The notes beneath the pieces are model-generated. The model saw only the letters and a program-made list of their open reading frames with translations, did not search any database and was not told the DNA's origin. The position numbers were made by a program, and so were the translations under genes. From contig OZ244059.1 in NCBI GenBank assembly GCA_965215385.1, positions 2,170,001 to 2,234,000 of the forward strand: a stretch of DNA of 64,000 nucleotides, written 5' to 3'. The stretch comes from JAPORY01 sp965215385 (GTDB lineage Bacteria; Pseudomonadota; Alphaproteobacteria; Rhodobacterales; Rhodobacteraceae). Of this stretch, positions 18,641-28,168 are shown piece by piece. The stretch's first letter is position 1. The number at the start of each line of letters is the position of its first letter.

Positions 18641-20077
18641 GGGTGCGCCCAACAGGCCGACTTCGAAGACCGCCAGAAGGCCATCAAGAACAGTCCAAAG
18701 AGCGACGCTGAACGCCTGGCAATGGCGCTGGCGTTAAATGCATCAATGACGGAATTTATGTCGTCGTGCCACTGCTTGCGAAGAGCACGCCGAAAACGCC
18801 AGACACCGCAAGCGTTCCGCCCGCTCAAGAGCAATCGGAGATCAAGGATGAAAAGTCGGATAAAGCCAGCACCAACGGCAAGCGACCTGATACCACCCCC
18901 GAAACCTGCGATAACTTGAAGCCGAAGTCGAACCGACAACCCGCGAAGGTAAAGATTGCGATAACTGGGGACAAGCCCTCAGCGCGGTTGCGGTGTCGAA
19001 CCCCGAGGTACGGGTGGAATATGACCGGGTGTTCACGACGGTGAACCGTGAGGTGACGGCGGAAATCAAGATCTATCCCCACTGCCAAACCAAAAACACC
19101 GGGGCGTTTCCCGAGCTGATGCTGGGATCACGGCAGTAGGGTCCCGGCCTTGTCGCGTTGGCGGTCAATAGGCTCTATACGCCGATGGGAGCCCTCAAGC
19201 GAACCACCGATCGCCGCTACGCCCTCACGCGACAGCGGTTGTCGGAGCGCACTTTGCGACGGTTCATCGCCGGCATCAAGGCGCAGTTGGCCGATTGCGA
19301 ACAACGGGCGCGGCAGAACCGCAGTCAACAGCCGGGGCACCGCGAAACCTCGCGGCGCGGCAAGCAAACCAAGCACTAGGTCCAGGTCTACTCCGGCGGC
19401 CCGATCAGGCTTAAATTGTGGCCTCGGAACCGGGGCAGTTCCGCCGTTGCGGCCATCGACCAGCGCCCGGGTTGCCGCGGGGTCTTGGTGCACGATTGTT
19501 GGCAAACCGACGACAAATACCGTCATTGCCAGCATCAACTGTGCGGCGCGCACCTTGATCGTGAACGCAAAGGTCGCATTTAGAGGAACAACTGGCGAGA
19601 GGCGAAGTGCCGGCGAAAATTGCTGCCTGTCCCGCATCGCTGGGCACCGTTGGGTCCGCTGTCGATGCCCGAGTATCAGTGCCGCGCCCGCTGCTATACG
19701 ACAATACTCGACCGGGGTGGCCGGAAAGGCCGAAGCAACCCGAACGGGTGAAAGGACAACGCGGACGGCTCGCCCGCTCCGATGCCCGGAACCGGCTCAA
19801 ACGCCGGGCGGTGCCCCGCCGGAATATCCGGTGCTTCACCCGCCGCGCCAAGGTGCCCTTTACCAATAATCGCGCGGAACCAGACCGGCGCCCGGACGAA
19901 GTCAAGCAAAATGTCGCTGGGTGCTTTTGTACCGTGGCGTTCGCGCCGGCCTATTGTCGCATCAGCAGCTCGCTGCAAACGATGGCCAATCTCGGCTACA
20001 ATCCGCTCGTCGCCCTCTCCGACGATCTTAAAGGCGAAGCCGTTGAAATTCCCAAAAAACACGCCAGCGAAATGTAG
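18640..20077 (+). pseudogene. IS66-family transposase (TnpC-like), multiply frameshifted
   Basis: Pieces in all three plus frames line up in the order of an IS66 transposase: a lysine/proline-rich linker, VEYDRVFTTVNREVTAEIKI, YPHCQTKNTGAFPEL (zinc-binding half), GLVALAVNRLYTPMGALKRT, YVQVYSGGPIRLKL-like DDE core entry, VHDCWQTDD, then the C-terminal FTRRAKVPFTNNRAEPDRRP, NVAGCFCTVAFAPAYC and LQTMANLGYNPLVALS. At least four frameshifts and stops mean no transposase is made. The element abuts the broken dam gene. Termini were not resolved. Confidence 0.75.
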
Positions 20078-20216
20078 AGCTTACTCTAAATCTGGGGGGA
20101 TGTAGTTACCTCCACGGAATCATGCGCAATAAAGCTAATCGCCGCCTTCTAACTCCAGTTCCGAATTGACAGTCGGCGTGCCTGCGCAAGAGCCTTAGGG
20201 TTTTCGCAGTTGTCCG

Positions 20217-21083
20217 TTAGGATCGGACGAGTGCTTCATACGCGTCGTGAATGTCAATGGTCATTCGACCAACCTGAAAACTGTAATCACCAATTTGACC
20301 AACTGGGGTGACCTCAGCTGCTGTTCCCGTCAGCCAGCATTGCTCAAAGCCTTCAAGTTCTTGCGGCAGAATATGGCACTCGTTTACTTTGATTTGTCGG
20401 TCGGTAAGCAATCCGATAACAGTTTGCCGCGTAATGCCGTCCAAGAAACAGTCAGGCACCGGCGTGTAGACCTCCCCGTCCTTGACGAAAAAAATATTTG
20501 CCCCCGTCGCCTCAGCGACATAGCCGCGGTAATCCATGAACAAGGCGTCCGAGCAGCCTTTCGCCTCCGCCGCGTGTTTGGCTGTTGTGCAAATCATATA
20601 AAGGCCCGAGGCCTTGGCGTGCACTGGCGCGGTTTCGGGGCTGGGACGTTTCCACTTAGCGATATCAAGCTTGGCACCTTTCGACTTTGCGTCCCCATAA
20701 TAGTTACCCCATTCCCAAGCAGCGATCGCCAAATGCACCGGGTTTCTCGCGGAAGCAACGCCCATATCTTCGCCGGCTCCTCTCCAAGCAAGGGCCCGCA
20801 CATAGGCATCCGACAAGCCATTTATCAGTAGAACTTGCTCTTTGGCGCGTTCAATGTCCGCGACCGACCAAGGAAGTTCAAAGTCCAGCCAATTGGCGGA
20901 GCCTATTAGGCGCTCAGAATGCTCCTCGCTCTTGAAAATCTTGCCGCCATAGGCCCGCTCCCCCTCGAATACTGAGGAGGCGTAGTGCATTGCGTGGGTC
21001 AAGATATGAATTTCCGCCTCCCGCCAGTCGACAAACCGATTATCGAACCAGATCTTGCCGTCACGATCTTCATAACTTGACAT
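20217..21083 (-). CDS. ilvE: Branched-chain amino acid aminotransferase
   Basis: 288 aa, ATG start. Transfers the amino group between glutamate and branched-chain 2-oxo acids, the last step of valine, leucine and isoleucine synthesis; PLP-dependent, cytosolic. Fold-type IV signatures are visible: IHILTHAMHYASSVFEGERA near the N-terminus (substrate and dimer region), the PLP lysine in PVHAKASGLYMICTTAKHAA near residue 155, EATGANIFFVKDGEVYTPVP (PLP phosphate clamp) near 195, and LTGTAAEVTPVGQIGDY near 255. Length is typical for the alphaproteobacterial short form. It is divergent from the MarR/response regulator pair. Confidence 0.93.
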   Translation of the reverse strand: MSSYEDRDGKIWFDNRFVDWREAEIHILTHAMHYASSVFEGERAYGGKIFKSEEHSERLIGSANWLDFELPWSVADIERAKEQVLLINGLSDAYVRALAWRGAGEDMGVASARNPVHLAIAAWEWGNYYGDAKSKGAKLDIAKWKRPSPETAPVHAKASGLYMICTTAKHAAEAKGCSDALFMDYRGYVAEATGANIFFVKDGEVYTPVPDCFLDGITRQTVIGLLTDRQIKVNECHILPQELEGFEQCWLTGTAAEVTPVGQIGDYSFQVGRMTIDIHDAYEALVRS

Positions 21084-21253
21084 TATTTTCCCTCCAAAGG
21101 CGAATGACGTGTAATCGGGTCGGTGCGCCGATATGGTGATGCAGCATGACAGCGTGAGGAAAAAGCGGAGCCGCCATCAATCAATTCTTTCTTGGAATGT
21201 CAACAAAGCTAGACTAAAGATCAAAGAAATTCGCCGAACAAGGTTGGAATTGA

Positions 21254-21766
21254 ATGACAGAAGGCCGCACAGCACTAGAAAGTTCAGGAGAGAGCTTGCG
21301 ATACCTTACTGACGCACAGTTGTGCAAGGGGATTGATGCGATGTTTTTCGCCTATCGGGGTTTCTCGTTTGAATCGGATCGGATCCTAGCACAAATGAGT
21401 TATGGCAGAGCCCATCATCGCGCACTTCACTTTATCAACCGTGTTCCGGGGACCACGATTAATAACCTGCTGTCTATATTGGGCGTGTCTAAGCAATCAC
21501 TGAACCGCGTGCTGAGAGCATTAATCCAAGACGGACTCGTTGTCCGCAGTGTTGGCGAGAATGATCGACGCAATCGTAATCTGTTTTTGACCGAAAGTGG
21601 CACACAGCTAGAAAAGCGTTTGTTCAATTCACAGTGCGCCTGCATGAGTGCCGCATACCGTGAAGCGGGCCCCGAAGCCGTGGCCGGATTCCGCACGGTT
21701 CTAGAAGCACTAATGGGCAACAACCTAATGAATGTCTATGCCCGTTTGAATGACGGTGACCAATGA
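21254..21766 (+). CDS. petP: MarR family regulator (PetP-like)
   Basis: 170 aa. A winged helix-turn-helix is visible: GTTINNLLSILGVSKQSLNR (recognition region) then LIQDGLVVRSVGENDRRNRN, the wing of MarR proteins with D-x-R-x-R. Its end overlaps the start of the response regulator gene by four bases (ATGA), so the two are translationally coupled. In Rhodobacter this arrangement is petP-petR; the symbol is based on that pairing and on family type. Target genes unknown here. Confidence 0.8.
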   Translation: MTEGRTALESSGESLRYLTDAQLCKGIDAMFFAYRGFSFESDRILAQMSYGRAHHRALHFINRVPGTTINNLLSILGVSKQSLNRVLRALIQDGLVVRSVGENDRRNRNLFLTESGTQLEKRLFNSQCACMSAAYREAGPEAVAGFRTVLEALMGNNLMNVYARLNDGDQ

Positions 21767-22470
21767 ATGTCGCCGCTGCTGCTTCGCACATCTTGATCAT
21801 AGATGATGACGAAGGAATTCGAAAACTTCTCAAGAAGTATCTCCTGCAGCACGGTTATTTAGTAACCGCCACTGGAGATGCTGAGCGGGCCCGTCGCCTG
21901 CTTCGGGGATTTGAGTTCGACTTTATTATTCTTGATGTAATGATGCCGGGAGAAGATGGCGTGACATTAACCCGAGCAGTGCGCGAACATCTCAATACCC
22001 CGATCTTACTACTGACGGCGAGGAGCGAGATTGAAGATAGGATCGACGGGCTAGAGGCCGGTGCCGATGACTATCTAGTCAAGCCTTTCGATCCCAAGGA
22101 ATTGATACTGCGCATCAATGCTATTCTGCGACGAATGCCTGAGACAGCCCCGCACGGCTCTAGCCGAAATATCCTAAAGCTGGGGCAGGTTCACTACGAT
22201 GTTCGGCTTGGCGAAATGCGCCGCGGCAGCGACTTGATCCTGTTAACGGCAACAGAGTCGCAGCTCATGCAAATTTTTGCGCACAGTCCCGGCGAGGTCT
22301 TTGAGCGAGCGAAACTCGTCGAGATTTTAGGGCGTGGAAGAGAACCCGCCCAAGAAAGAGCGATTGATGTTCAAGTTACCCGCTTGCGACGAAAAATTGA
22401 GGATGATCCAAAACAGCCAAGATACCTGCAAACTGTTCGAAGTGCTGGCTACATGTTAGCGTCTGACTAA
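21763..22470 (+). CDS. petR: OmpR/PhoB-type response regulator (PetR-like)
   Basis: 235 aa. Receiver domain: acidic pocket ILIIDDDEG, phospho-acceptor Asp in FIILDVMMPGEDG (about residue 59), switch Thr in ILLLTARSE and Lys in DYLVKPFDPKEL. The C-terminal winged helix (about residues 140-235) has LILLTATESQLMQIFA, ERAIDVQVTRLRRKIEDDP and LQTVRSAGYML, as in PhoB/OmpR. No sensor kinase is adjacent; PetR-type regulators are characteristically orphan and paired with PetP. Confidence 0.88.
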   Translation: MNVAAAASHILIIDDDEGIRKLLKKYLLQHGYLVTATGDAERARRLLRGFEFDFIILDVMMPGEDGVTLTRAVREHLNTPILLLTARSEIEDRIDGLEAGADDYLVKPFDPKELILRINAILRRMPETAPHGSSRNILKLGQVHYDVRLGEMRRGSDLILLTATESQLMQIFAHSPGEVFERAKLVEILGRGREPAQERAIDVQVTRLRRKIEDDPKQPRYLQTVRSAGYMLASD

Positions 22471-22506
22471 AGTACCATTAGTAGTGAGATCGCAACTGGA
22501 GGGAGT

Positions 22507-23427
22507 ATGAAAACAGTTATTGTTCAGCACAGTGATTGTTTTGACCATCAGACTCCTGCCGGGCATCCAGAACAAGTTGCGCGGCTACAAGCGGTTATGG
22601 ATGGCCTTGCGCCGCTAGAATTGGAAGTCCTTGATGCCCCACTTGCCACTGACGCCCAATTGCTACTTGCGCATACGGCCGACTACGTCGAAGCATTGAG
22701 GCGCACTAGCCCATCGCAAGGCTATCACCAACTTGATGCCGACACACTGATGAGCCCCGGTACTTTACAGGCGGCTCGCCGCTCAGCTGGCGGGGGACTT
22801 TACGGCGTTGATCTCGTACTTGCTGGCAACGCCAACAGTGCTGTTATCGCCACGAGGCCGCCAGGTCACCACGCCGAACCCGATAAAGCCATGGGTTTTT
22901 GCTTCTTTGGGAACGCAGCATTGGCGGCACGACGCGCGCTTGATGAGCATGGCCTTGATCGGGTCGCGATTGTCGACTTTGATGTGCATCACGGCAACGG
23001 CACGCAAGCTATCTTGTGGCGTGAACCGCGCACACTTGTGATCAGCAGCCATCAAATCCCGCTTTGGCCCGGAAGTGGGTATCCGAACGAGACCGGTGAG
23101 TTTGCGAATATTCTCAATGTCCCACTCTCACCGATGAGCGGCGGGGTGGCAATGCGTGATGTCTATCAAAACCTGATTTTGCCGCAGCTAAGGCATTTCC
23201 GGCCGCAACTGATTATTGTTTCGGCGGGCTTTGATGCCCACCGGGAAGATCCGATTGCGCAGTTAGAGTGGCGTGCCGATGATTATTCTTGGATTGCAAA
23301 GGAGATCATCGATATTGCAAATGAACAGTGCGAAGGACGGGTAGTATCGATTCTTGAAGGTGGTTATAACCTTGAGGCACTGTCCGAGAGCGTGCATAAT
23401 TACGTCGCTGAATTTGTAAAGGCGTGA
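22507..23427 (+). CDS. Histone-deacetylase-family protein (class II type)
   Basis: 306 aa zinc-dependent amidohydrolase of the HDAC/AphA group. Seen: RPPGHHAEPDKAMGFCFFGN (general-base histidines), AIVDFDVHHGNGTQAI (zinc ligands D-x-H), SSHQIPLWPGSGYPNE, IVSAGFDAHREDPI (third zinc ligand Asp) and ILEGGYNLEAL with the transition-state Tyr-equivalent GGY. Such enzymes remove acetyl groups from proteins, polyamines or small amides; substrate cannot be told from sequence. It is immediately followed, after three bases, by xseB, a gene order common in alphaproteobacteria (HDAC-xseB-ispA-dxs). Confidence 0.85.
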   Translation: MKTVIVQHSDCFDHQTPAGHPEQVARLQAVMDGLAPLELEVLDAPLATDAQLLLAHTADYVEALRRTSPSQGYHQLDADTLMSPGTLQAARRSAGGGLYGVDLVLAGNANSAVIATRPPGHHAEPDKAMGFCFFGNAALAARRALDEHGLDRVAIVDFDVHHGNGTQAILWREPRTLVISSHQIPLWPGSGYPNETGEFANILNVPLSPMSGGVAMRDVYQNLILPQLRHFRPQLIIVSAGFDAHREDPIAQLEWRADDYSWIAKEIIDIANEQCEGRVVSILEGGYNLEALSESVHNYVAEFVKA

Positions 23428-23430
23428 CCA

Positions 23431-23673
23431 ATGAATATAACTGAAATTTCTAATCTATCTTTTGAGGCGGCGATGCAGGAACTCGAAACTGTCGTCGCAA
23501 AGTTAGAAAGTGGAGACATCGAACTAGACGAGTCCATCTCATTGTTTGAGCGTGGCCATGCGCTCAAGCGGCGTTGCGAAGAAGAACTTAAGCGCGCTGA
23601 AGAGCGTGTGGCGGCAATCACGCTTGACGCCGACGGCAATCCGAGCGGCACCGAGCCGTTGAAAGGTTTGTAA
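23431..23673 (+). CDS. xseB: Exodeoxyribonuclease VII small subunit
   Basis: 80 aa. Typical XseB: SFEAAMQELETVVAKLESGD, ELDESISLFERGHALKRRCE, ELKRAEERVAAI, which forms the antiparallel helical hairpin that packs against XseA. The holoenzyme degrades single-stranded DNA from both ends in repair; xseA is not in the window. Three-base gaps on both sides show it is within an operon. Confidence 0.93.
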   Translation: MNITEISNLSFEAAMQELETVVAKLESGDIELDESISLFERGHALKRRCEEELKRAEERVAAITLDADGNPSGTEPLKGL

Positions 23674-23676
23674 TTC

Positions 23677-24543
23677 GTGTTCGAGGAGAATTTAACCGAA
23701 GCGGCTAATCAAATCGAGCGGCATTTTGCTCTCGTTCTGGGTGCCTTTGACCAAGTCCCCGTCACACAAGCGATGGCGTACGCTGTTCGCGGTGGCAAGA
23801 AACTCCGCGGTTTCTTGGTAATCGAAGGGGCCCGTCTACACGGGATAAACCTGCAGCGGTCAATATGGCCAGCGATGGCGGCAGAGGCGATACACACCTA
23901 TTCACTGATCCATGACGATCTGCCGTGCATGGATGATGATTCACTGCGGCGGGGCCAACCCACAATCCACGTCAAGTGGGACGAAGCGACAGCGGTCTTA
24001 GCCGGGGATGCGCTGCAGACGCTCGCGTTTGAGATGGTGGCGCGTCCTGAAGTTGGGTCGGCAGGGGTGCGGGCGGATCTCGGTTTGAGCCTCGCCCGCG
24101 CTAGTGGTGCAAGCGGCATGGTGTATGGTCAGGCACTCGACATTGCGGCGGAAACAGAGTCGCGGCCAGCAACGGTTGAGTCGATCAATCATCTACAAAA
24201 GCATAAGACGGGTGCGCTGATTCAATGGTCCGCAGAGGCTGGTGCTCGACTCGCTGGCGGAGACCCTTCTCGGCTGGGGACCTATTCGCAGGCTCTCGGA
24301 CTCGCCTTTCAGATTGCCGATGATATTTTGGACGTCGAAGGGGATGTCGACACCGTCGGCAAGGCCGTTGGTAAAGATGCCGGCCTTGGGAAGGCGACTT
24401 TTGTTTCTCTGTTGGGTCTTGAGGGCGCCCGCCAGCGAGCCCGAGATCTCGTTACCGAGGCGTGTGAGGCTTTGAGCTCGTATGGCGAAGACGCAGAATG
24501 CTTGCGTCAAGCAGCTCATTTTGTTATCTTACGAGAATTCTGA
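23677..24543 (+). CDS. ispA: Farnesyl diphosphate synthase
   Basis: 288 aa from GTG 23677, three bases after the xseB stop. Condenses IPP with DMAPP and GPP to make farnesyl diphosphate, precursor of quinones and undecaprenyl carriers. First Asp-rich motif IHDDLPCMDDDSLRRGQPT (DDx4D, about residues 80-97), KTGALIQWSAEAGARLAG, and second Asp-rich motif FQIADDILDVEGD (DDxxD) are present, as is GGKKLRGFLV near the N-terminus for IPP binding. The C-terminus (HFVILREF) is slightly shorter than the usual VxRxK-type end but otherwise complete. Placed directly before dxs, so two isoprenoid enzymes are co-expressed. Confidence 0.92.
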   Translation: MFEENLTEAANQIERHFALVLGAFDQVPVTQAMAYAVRGGKKLRGFLVIEGARLHGINLQRSIWPAMAAEAIHTYSLIHDDLPCMDDDSLRRGQPTIHVKWDEATAVLAGDALQTLAFEMVARPEVGSAGVRADLGLSLARASGASGMVYGQALDIAAETESRPATVESINHLQKHKTGALIQWSAEAGARLAGGDPSRLGTYSQALGLAFQIADDILDVEGDVDTVGKAVGKDAGLGKATFVSLLGLEGARQRARDLVTEACEALSSYGEDAECLRQAAHFVILREF

Positions 24544-24565
24544 AACTACTTTCGGGGAAGAGTAA

Positions 24566-26482
24566 ATGAACGATAGACCGCTGACTCCCTTACTTGATCG
24601 CGTATCAAATCCCTCAGATCTGAGGCAGTTTAGCGACGCACAATTGCGCACCCTTGCGGATGAGTTGCGCTCGGAAACCATTTCTGCCGTATCAGAAACG
24701 GGCGGACATTTGGGCGCCGGATTAGGTGTGGTTGAGCTGACGGTCGCCTTGCATGCGGTTTTCGACGCGCCGCGTGACAAAATTATTTGGGACGTCGGGC
24801 ACCAGTGCTATCCGCACAAAATTCTAACGGAGCGTCGAGATCGAATTCGAACGATCCGCAAGAAGGACGGGCTTAGCGGATTTACCAAGCGTTCGGAGAG
24901 TCGGTATGATCCGTTTGGTGCCGCGCACTCGTCGACCTCGGTTTCCGCCGCTCTTGGTTTTGCGGTGGCGCGAGATCTCGGTGGTACGACCCCCGAAGGG
25001 GTCGGAGATGCCATCGCAGTTATTGGCGATGGTGCCATGAGTGCAGGGATGGCGTTTGAAGCGTTGAACAACGCTGGTCATCTGAAGAAGCGACTGATTG
25101 TTATTCTCAATGATAATGAAATGTCGATTGCACCGCCAGTCGGGGCATTATCGGCGTATATCTCGCGACTTTATGCCGAGAAGCCGTATCAAGAGTTCAA
25201 GGCGGCGGCCAAAGGTGCTGTATCGTTGTTGCCTGAACCCTTTAGGGGAACCGCGAAGCGTGCCAAAAACTTACTCAAAGGCATGACAATCGGCGGAACG
25301 CTGTTTGAAGAGTTGGGATTTTCTTACATTGGCCCGATTGACGGACACGATATCGGCCAGCTTTTGGCAATCCTACGCACGATTCGAGCACGGGCTGATG
25401 GCCCCGTATTGATCCATGCTCTAACCACAAAAGGCAAAGGCTATATGCCGGCCGAAAACGCCTGTGACGGCGGCCATGCGACCGCCAAATTCGATGTTGT
25501 CACCGGCCAACAGCAGAAAGCGGCATCGAACGCTCCAAGTTATACTCGTGTATATGCCGATAGCCTGATTCGTCAGGCAGAAATTGATGACCATATCTGC
25601 GCGGTTACGGCGGCGATGCCAGATGGTACGGGGCTAAACCTATTCGCCGAGCGGTTTCCTAGCCGGTGCTTCGATGTTGGTATTGCCGAGCAACATGGGG
25701 TGACCTTTTCTGCCGGTCTAGCGGCCGGCGGCATGCGGCCCTTCTGCACAATCTACTCGACATTTTTGCAGCGGGGATATGATCAAGTTGTTCACGATGT
25801 TGCGATCCAAGAGTTGCCGGTGCGGTTCGCGATTGATCGGGCGGGACTCGTCGGAGCGGACGGGGCGACGCACGCCGGTTCCTTTGACGTTGCCTATCTT
25901 TCTAATTTGCCGGGCTTTACCGTAATGGCTGCTGCAGATGAGGCGGAGTTGGTGCATATTGTTGCCACTGCCGCTGCTCATGACGATGGCCCGTTTGCGT
26001 TTCGTTTTCCGCGGGGTGAGGGTGCGGGCGTAGATATGCCAGAGCGAGGTACCCCGCTTGAGATCGGCAAAGGGCGCATGATTCGCGAGGGCAGTGACAT
26101 CGCAATTCTCTCCTTTGGCGCGAGGTTGCACCATGTTCTGAGTGCGTGTGAAGTACTTGGGTCCGAGGGCATTTCCCCCACGGTGGCAGACGCGAGGTTC
26201 TCAAAGCCGCTTGATCAAGAATTGATTCTAAATCTTGCGAAAAAGCACGACGTGCTGCTCACGATAGAGGAAGGAGCAATCGGTGGCTTTGGCAGTCATG
26301 TTGCCCAATTGCTGGCACAAGAAGGCGTTTTTGACACCGGGCTGAAGTTTCGGTCGATGTTTTTGCCCGATATTTTTATCAACCAAGCTAGTCCGGCTGA
26401 TATGTATGCGGTGGCAGGGATGAATACCGAAGATATCGTCGCAAAAGTGCGCGAACTTCTGCAATCACCGAAAACGAAGTAA
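24566..26482 (+). CDS. dxs: 1-deoxy-D-xylulose-5-phosphate synthase
   Basis: 638 aa. Thiamine-diphosphate enzyme joining pyruvate and glyceraldehyde 3-phosphate in the first step of the MEP isoprenoid pathway. Seen: LTVALHAVFDAPRDKIIWDV, GHQCYPHKILTERRD, the ThDP motif GDGAMSAGMAFEALNNAG ending in NDNEMSIAPPVGALS, then GPIDGHDI and THKGKGY-equivalent LTTKGKGYMPAE. The second domain has DVGIAEQHGVTFSAGLA with the catalytic Glu, and FAIDRAGLVGADGATHAG; the transketolase C domain follows. Full length and intact. The usual downstream tlyA is absent. Confidence 0.95.
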   Translation: MNDRPLTPLLDRVSNPSDLRQFSDAQLRTLADELRSETISAVSETGGHLGAGLGVVELTVALHAVFDAPRDKIIWDVGHQCYPHKILTERRDRIRTIRKKDGLSGFTKRSESRYDPFGAAHSSTSVSAALGFAVARDLGGTTPEGVGDAIAVIGDGAMSAGMAFEALNNAGHLKKRLIVILNDNEMSIAPPVGALSAYISRLYAEKPYQEFKAAAKGAVSLLPEPFRGTAKRAKNLLKGMTIGGTLFEELGFSYIGPIDGHDIGQLLAILRTIRARADGPVLIHALTTKGKGYMPAENACDGGHATAKFDVVTGQQQKAASNAPSYTRVYADSLIRQAEIDDHICAVTAAMPDGTGLNLFAERFPSRCFDVGIAEQHGVTFSAGLAAGGMRPFCTIYSTFLQRGYDQVVHDVAIQELPVRFAIDRAGLVGADGATHAGSFDVAYLSNLPGFTVMAAADEAELVHIVATAAAHDDGPFAFRFPRGEGAGVDMPERGTPLEIGKGRMIREGSDIAILSFGARLHHVLSACEVLGSEGISPTVADARFSKPLDQELILNLAKKHDVLLTIEEGAIGGFGSHVAQLLAQEGVFDTGLKFRSMFLPDIFINQASPADMYAVAGMNTEDIVAKVRELLQSPKTK

Positions 26483-26928
26483 AGGAACCTCTCGGTCAGA
26501 CGAATGGCAGGTTTGTTGAGTGATCTGCAAGACAACCAATTTTCTGAAGCTTATGACCTCGGTACGCCTTTGGTCCGACCGCGGCCGCTCCACTTGGTAT
26601 ACGCAATTGCCAAGTTAGAATCGCTTTTGCTTTTGAAGGCTTGGTCCTAGGCTTTGGTGATGGTGGTAAATTTTGGCGGTGCTCACTGTGATGGCACTCC
26701 TAGCTGAACATCATCCCGATTGATGAGGTGCACAAAGGTAATCGCTTCGGTTGCGAGAGGCTTTCGGATCAAGTCTTGCGCGAAATCAAATTGATCGCAG
26801 CCGGGTTTATCATCTTTGCGTCAGACAAAGAATTGATCTGCGGCAGCACCGCGCCGCAACTTTGTGGCCAAACAGTTCTTTCCCGATTTGAAGTCTGCTG
26901 TCGTACCCGCCGCAGCGGCTGCCGAGTG
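26483..26928. other. Intergenic between dxs and the thioredoxin gene
   Basis: Convergent 3' ends. No gene or RNA recognised and no convincing terminator hairpin with a T run was found. Confidence 0.35.
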
Positions 26929-27555
26929 CTACCCGCCGGTTGCGGCATCAATTAAATCCGTGACTTCGTCAAAGCCTATACCTTTGTAGGTTTTGTCACT
27001 GATGACGACAAAACTCGGCGTGAACTGAACCTCATGCTCAAGGGCATTTTGTTGGTACCAAGCGACCAAGTTCTGGGCCTTCTGTCGATCTTGCATGCAT
27101 TGCTCAATGGTCTCTCGCTCCTGTCCAGCAATAAGTCCAATTCGTCGCAACTGGTCGGCAACGACAACGGGGTCATTCAGCCGCGCCCACTCCGATTGCC
27201 GTTCGAAAATTAAGTCGACAATTCCAAAGAACTGTTCGCCAGAATTGCACCTTGCGACGAGGGACGCCCACAAGTCACCGCGAGTCGAATAGAACTCTCG
27301 AAGGATGAATTTTACTTTCCCGGTATCAATGTAGTCGGCCTTGAACGGCTTAAACGAAACTTCATGAAAGTACTTGCAGGCGGGACATGAGAAGGAAGCA
27401 TATTCGATAACAGTAACCGTTGCGTCAGGATTGCCTAACTGCATTTCCTGAATTTGCGAAACATCAATTTCAGGTTCCGTATCTTGAGCTAGTGCGGCGG
27501 AACTAAATATGACGCTGGCAAGTAGCGAGCCAATAAGAAAACTTCGACGGATCAT
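26929..27555 (-). CDS. Exported DsbA-like thioredoxin
   Basis: 208 aa from ATG 27555 (an upstream start would place the signal peptide internally). A signal peptide MIRRSFLIGSLLASVIFSSA with cleavage after ALA is followed by MQLGNPDATVTVIEYASFSC and the active site CPACKYFHE (CPAC). FTPSFVVISDKTYKGIG near the C-terminus contains the conserved cis-proline. Likely periplasmic thiol oxidase or isomerase. It starts two bases after the DUF721 gene ends, so the two form an operon; this pair next to mutY is a standard alphaproteobacterial arrangement. Confidence 0.88.
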   Translation of the reverse strand: MIRRSFLIGSLLASVIFSSAALAQDTEPEIDVSQIQEMQLGNPDATVTVIEYASFSCPACKYFHEVSFKPFKADYIDTGKVKFILREFYSTRGDLWASLVARCNSGEQFFGIVDLIFERQSEWARLNDPVVVADQLRRIGLIAGQERETIEQCMQDRQKAQNLVAWYQQNALEHEVQFTPSFVVISDKTYKGIGFDEVTDLIDAATGG

Positions 27556-27556
27556 C

Positions 27557-28075
27557 TCAAGTTTCTTTCTCTTTGTTGTGTGACAAAACACTCGTGCCCA
27601 AGAGTTCTAGTGCCCCGCGTAACCGGAGGTCTTGAATATCATTGGTAAATTTTCGTACCTTCTTGGTCACCGTCGGATCTACTTTCTTGGCAATTTCGGT
27701 GGAACTTTCGGTCAGAAAGGCGGCAACGCCATTAGAGAACCCTTCGGCGGCGGTTTGTGTGAATCGAATCCGTGAGATCGCGTTAAAGCCGTAAATTTGG
27801 TTCACCCGTTGTCTCAGACCCTCTTTCTGCATTTCGATTAATGGTGCATGGGCACCGGAAACCAATATTCGCAGCGTGGCACCGAAACCGTCGGCGGTGA
27901 ATTTCACGTCAACTGGTCGAGATACTTTGCTGAGATCAGGTCCAGCGATTTCTTCCCATCTAGTTAGTATCTCGCTTGTCGAAAAGCCACGACTTTCGCC
28001 GACCCGCCGCAAGTCAGATCGCAGGAAACTTGCGGCATGTTTAAACCCGTGCGTCGTTGATTCACGCTTACTCAT
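27557..28075 (-). CDS. DUF721 (DciA-like) protein
   Basis: 172 aa. The DUF721 core is seen as ILTRWEEIAGPDLSKVSRPV, then LRILVSGAHAPLIEMQKEGL and QRVNQIYGFNAISRIRFTQT. DciA, a member of this family, loads the replicative helicase in bacteria lacking DnaC; whether this copy does so is inference. The C-terminal third is lysine-rich. Divergent from mutY with a 93-base spacer. Confidence 0.8.
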   Translation of the reverse strand: MSKRESTTHGFKHAASFLRSDLRRVGESRGFSTSEILTRWEEIAGPDLSKVSRPVDVKFTADGFGATLRILVSGAHAPLIEMQKEGLRQRVNQIYGFNAISRIRFTQTAAEGFSNGVAAFLTESSTEIAKKVDPTVTKKVRKFTNDIQDLRLRGALELLGTSVLSHNKEKET

Positions 28076-28168
28076 CGGTCAGTATTTGGTGCCTATGTGT
28101 ATTACATCAATTGACGTATAGAGCGTTTTATTGCCGACGCCAACCATCGACATCGGAGGAAATCATCT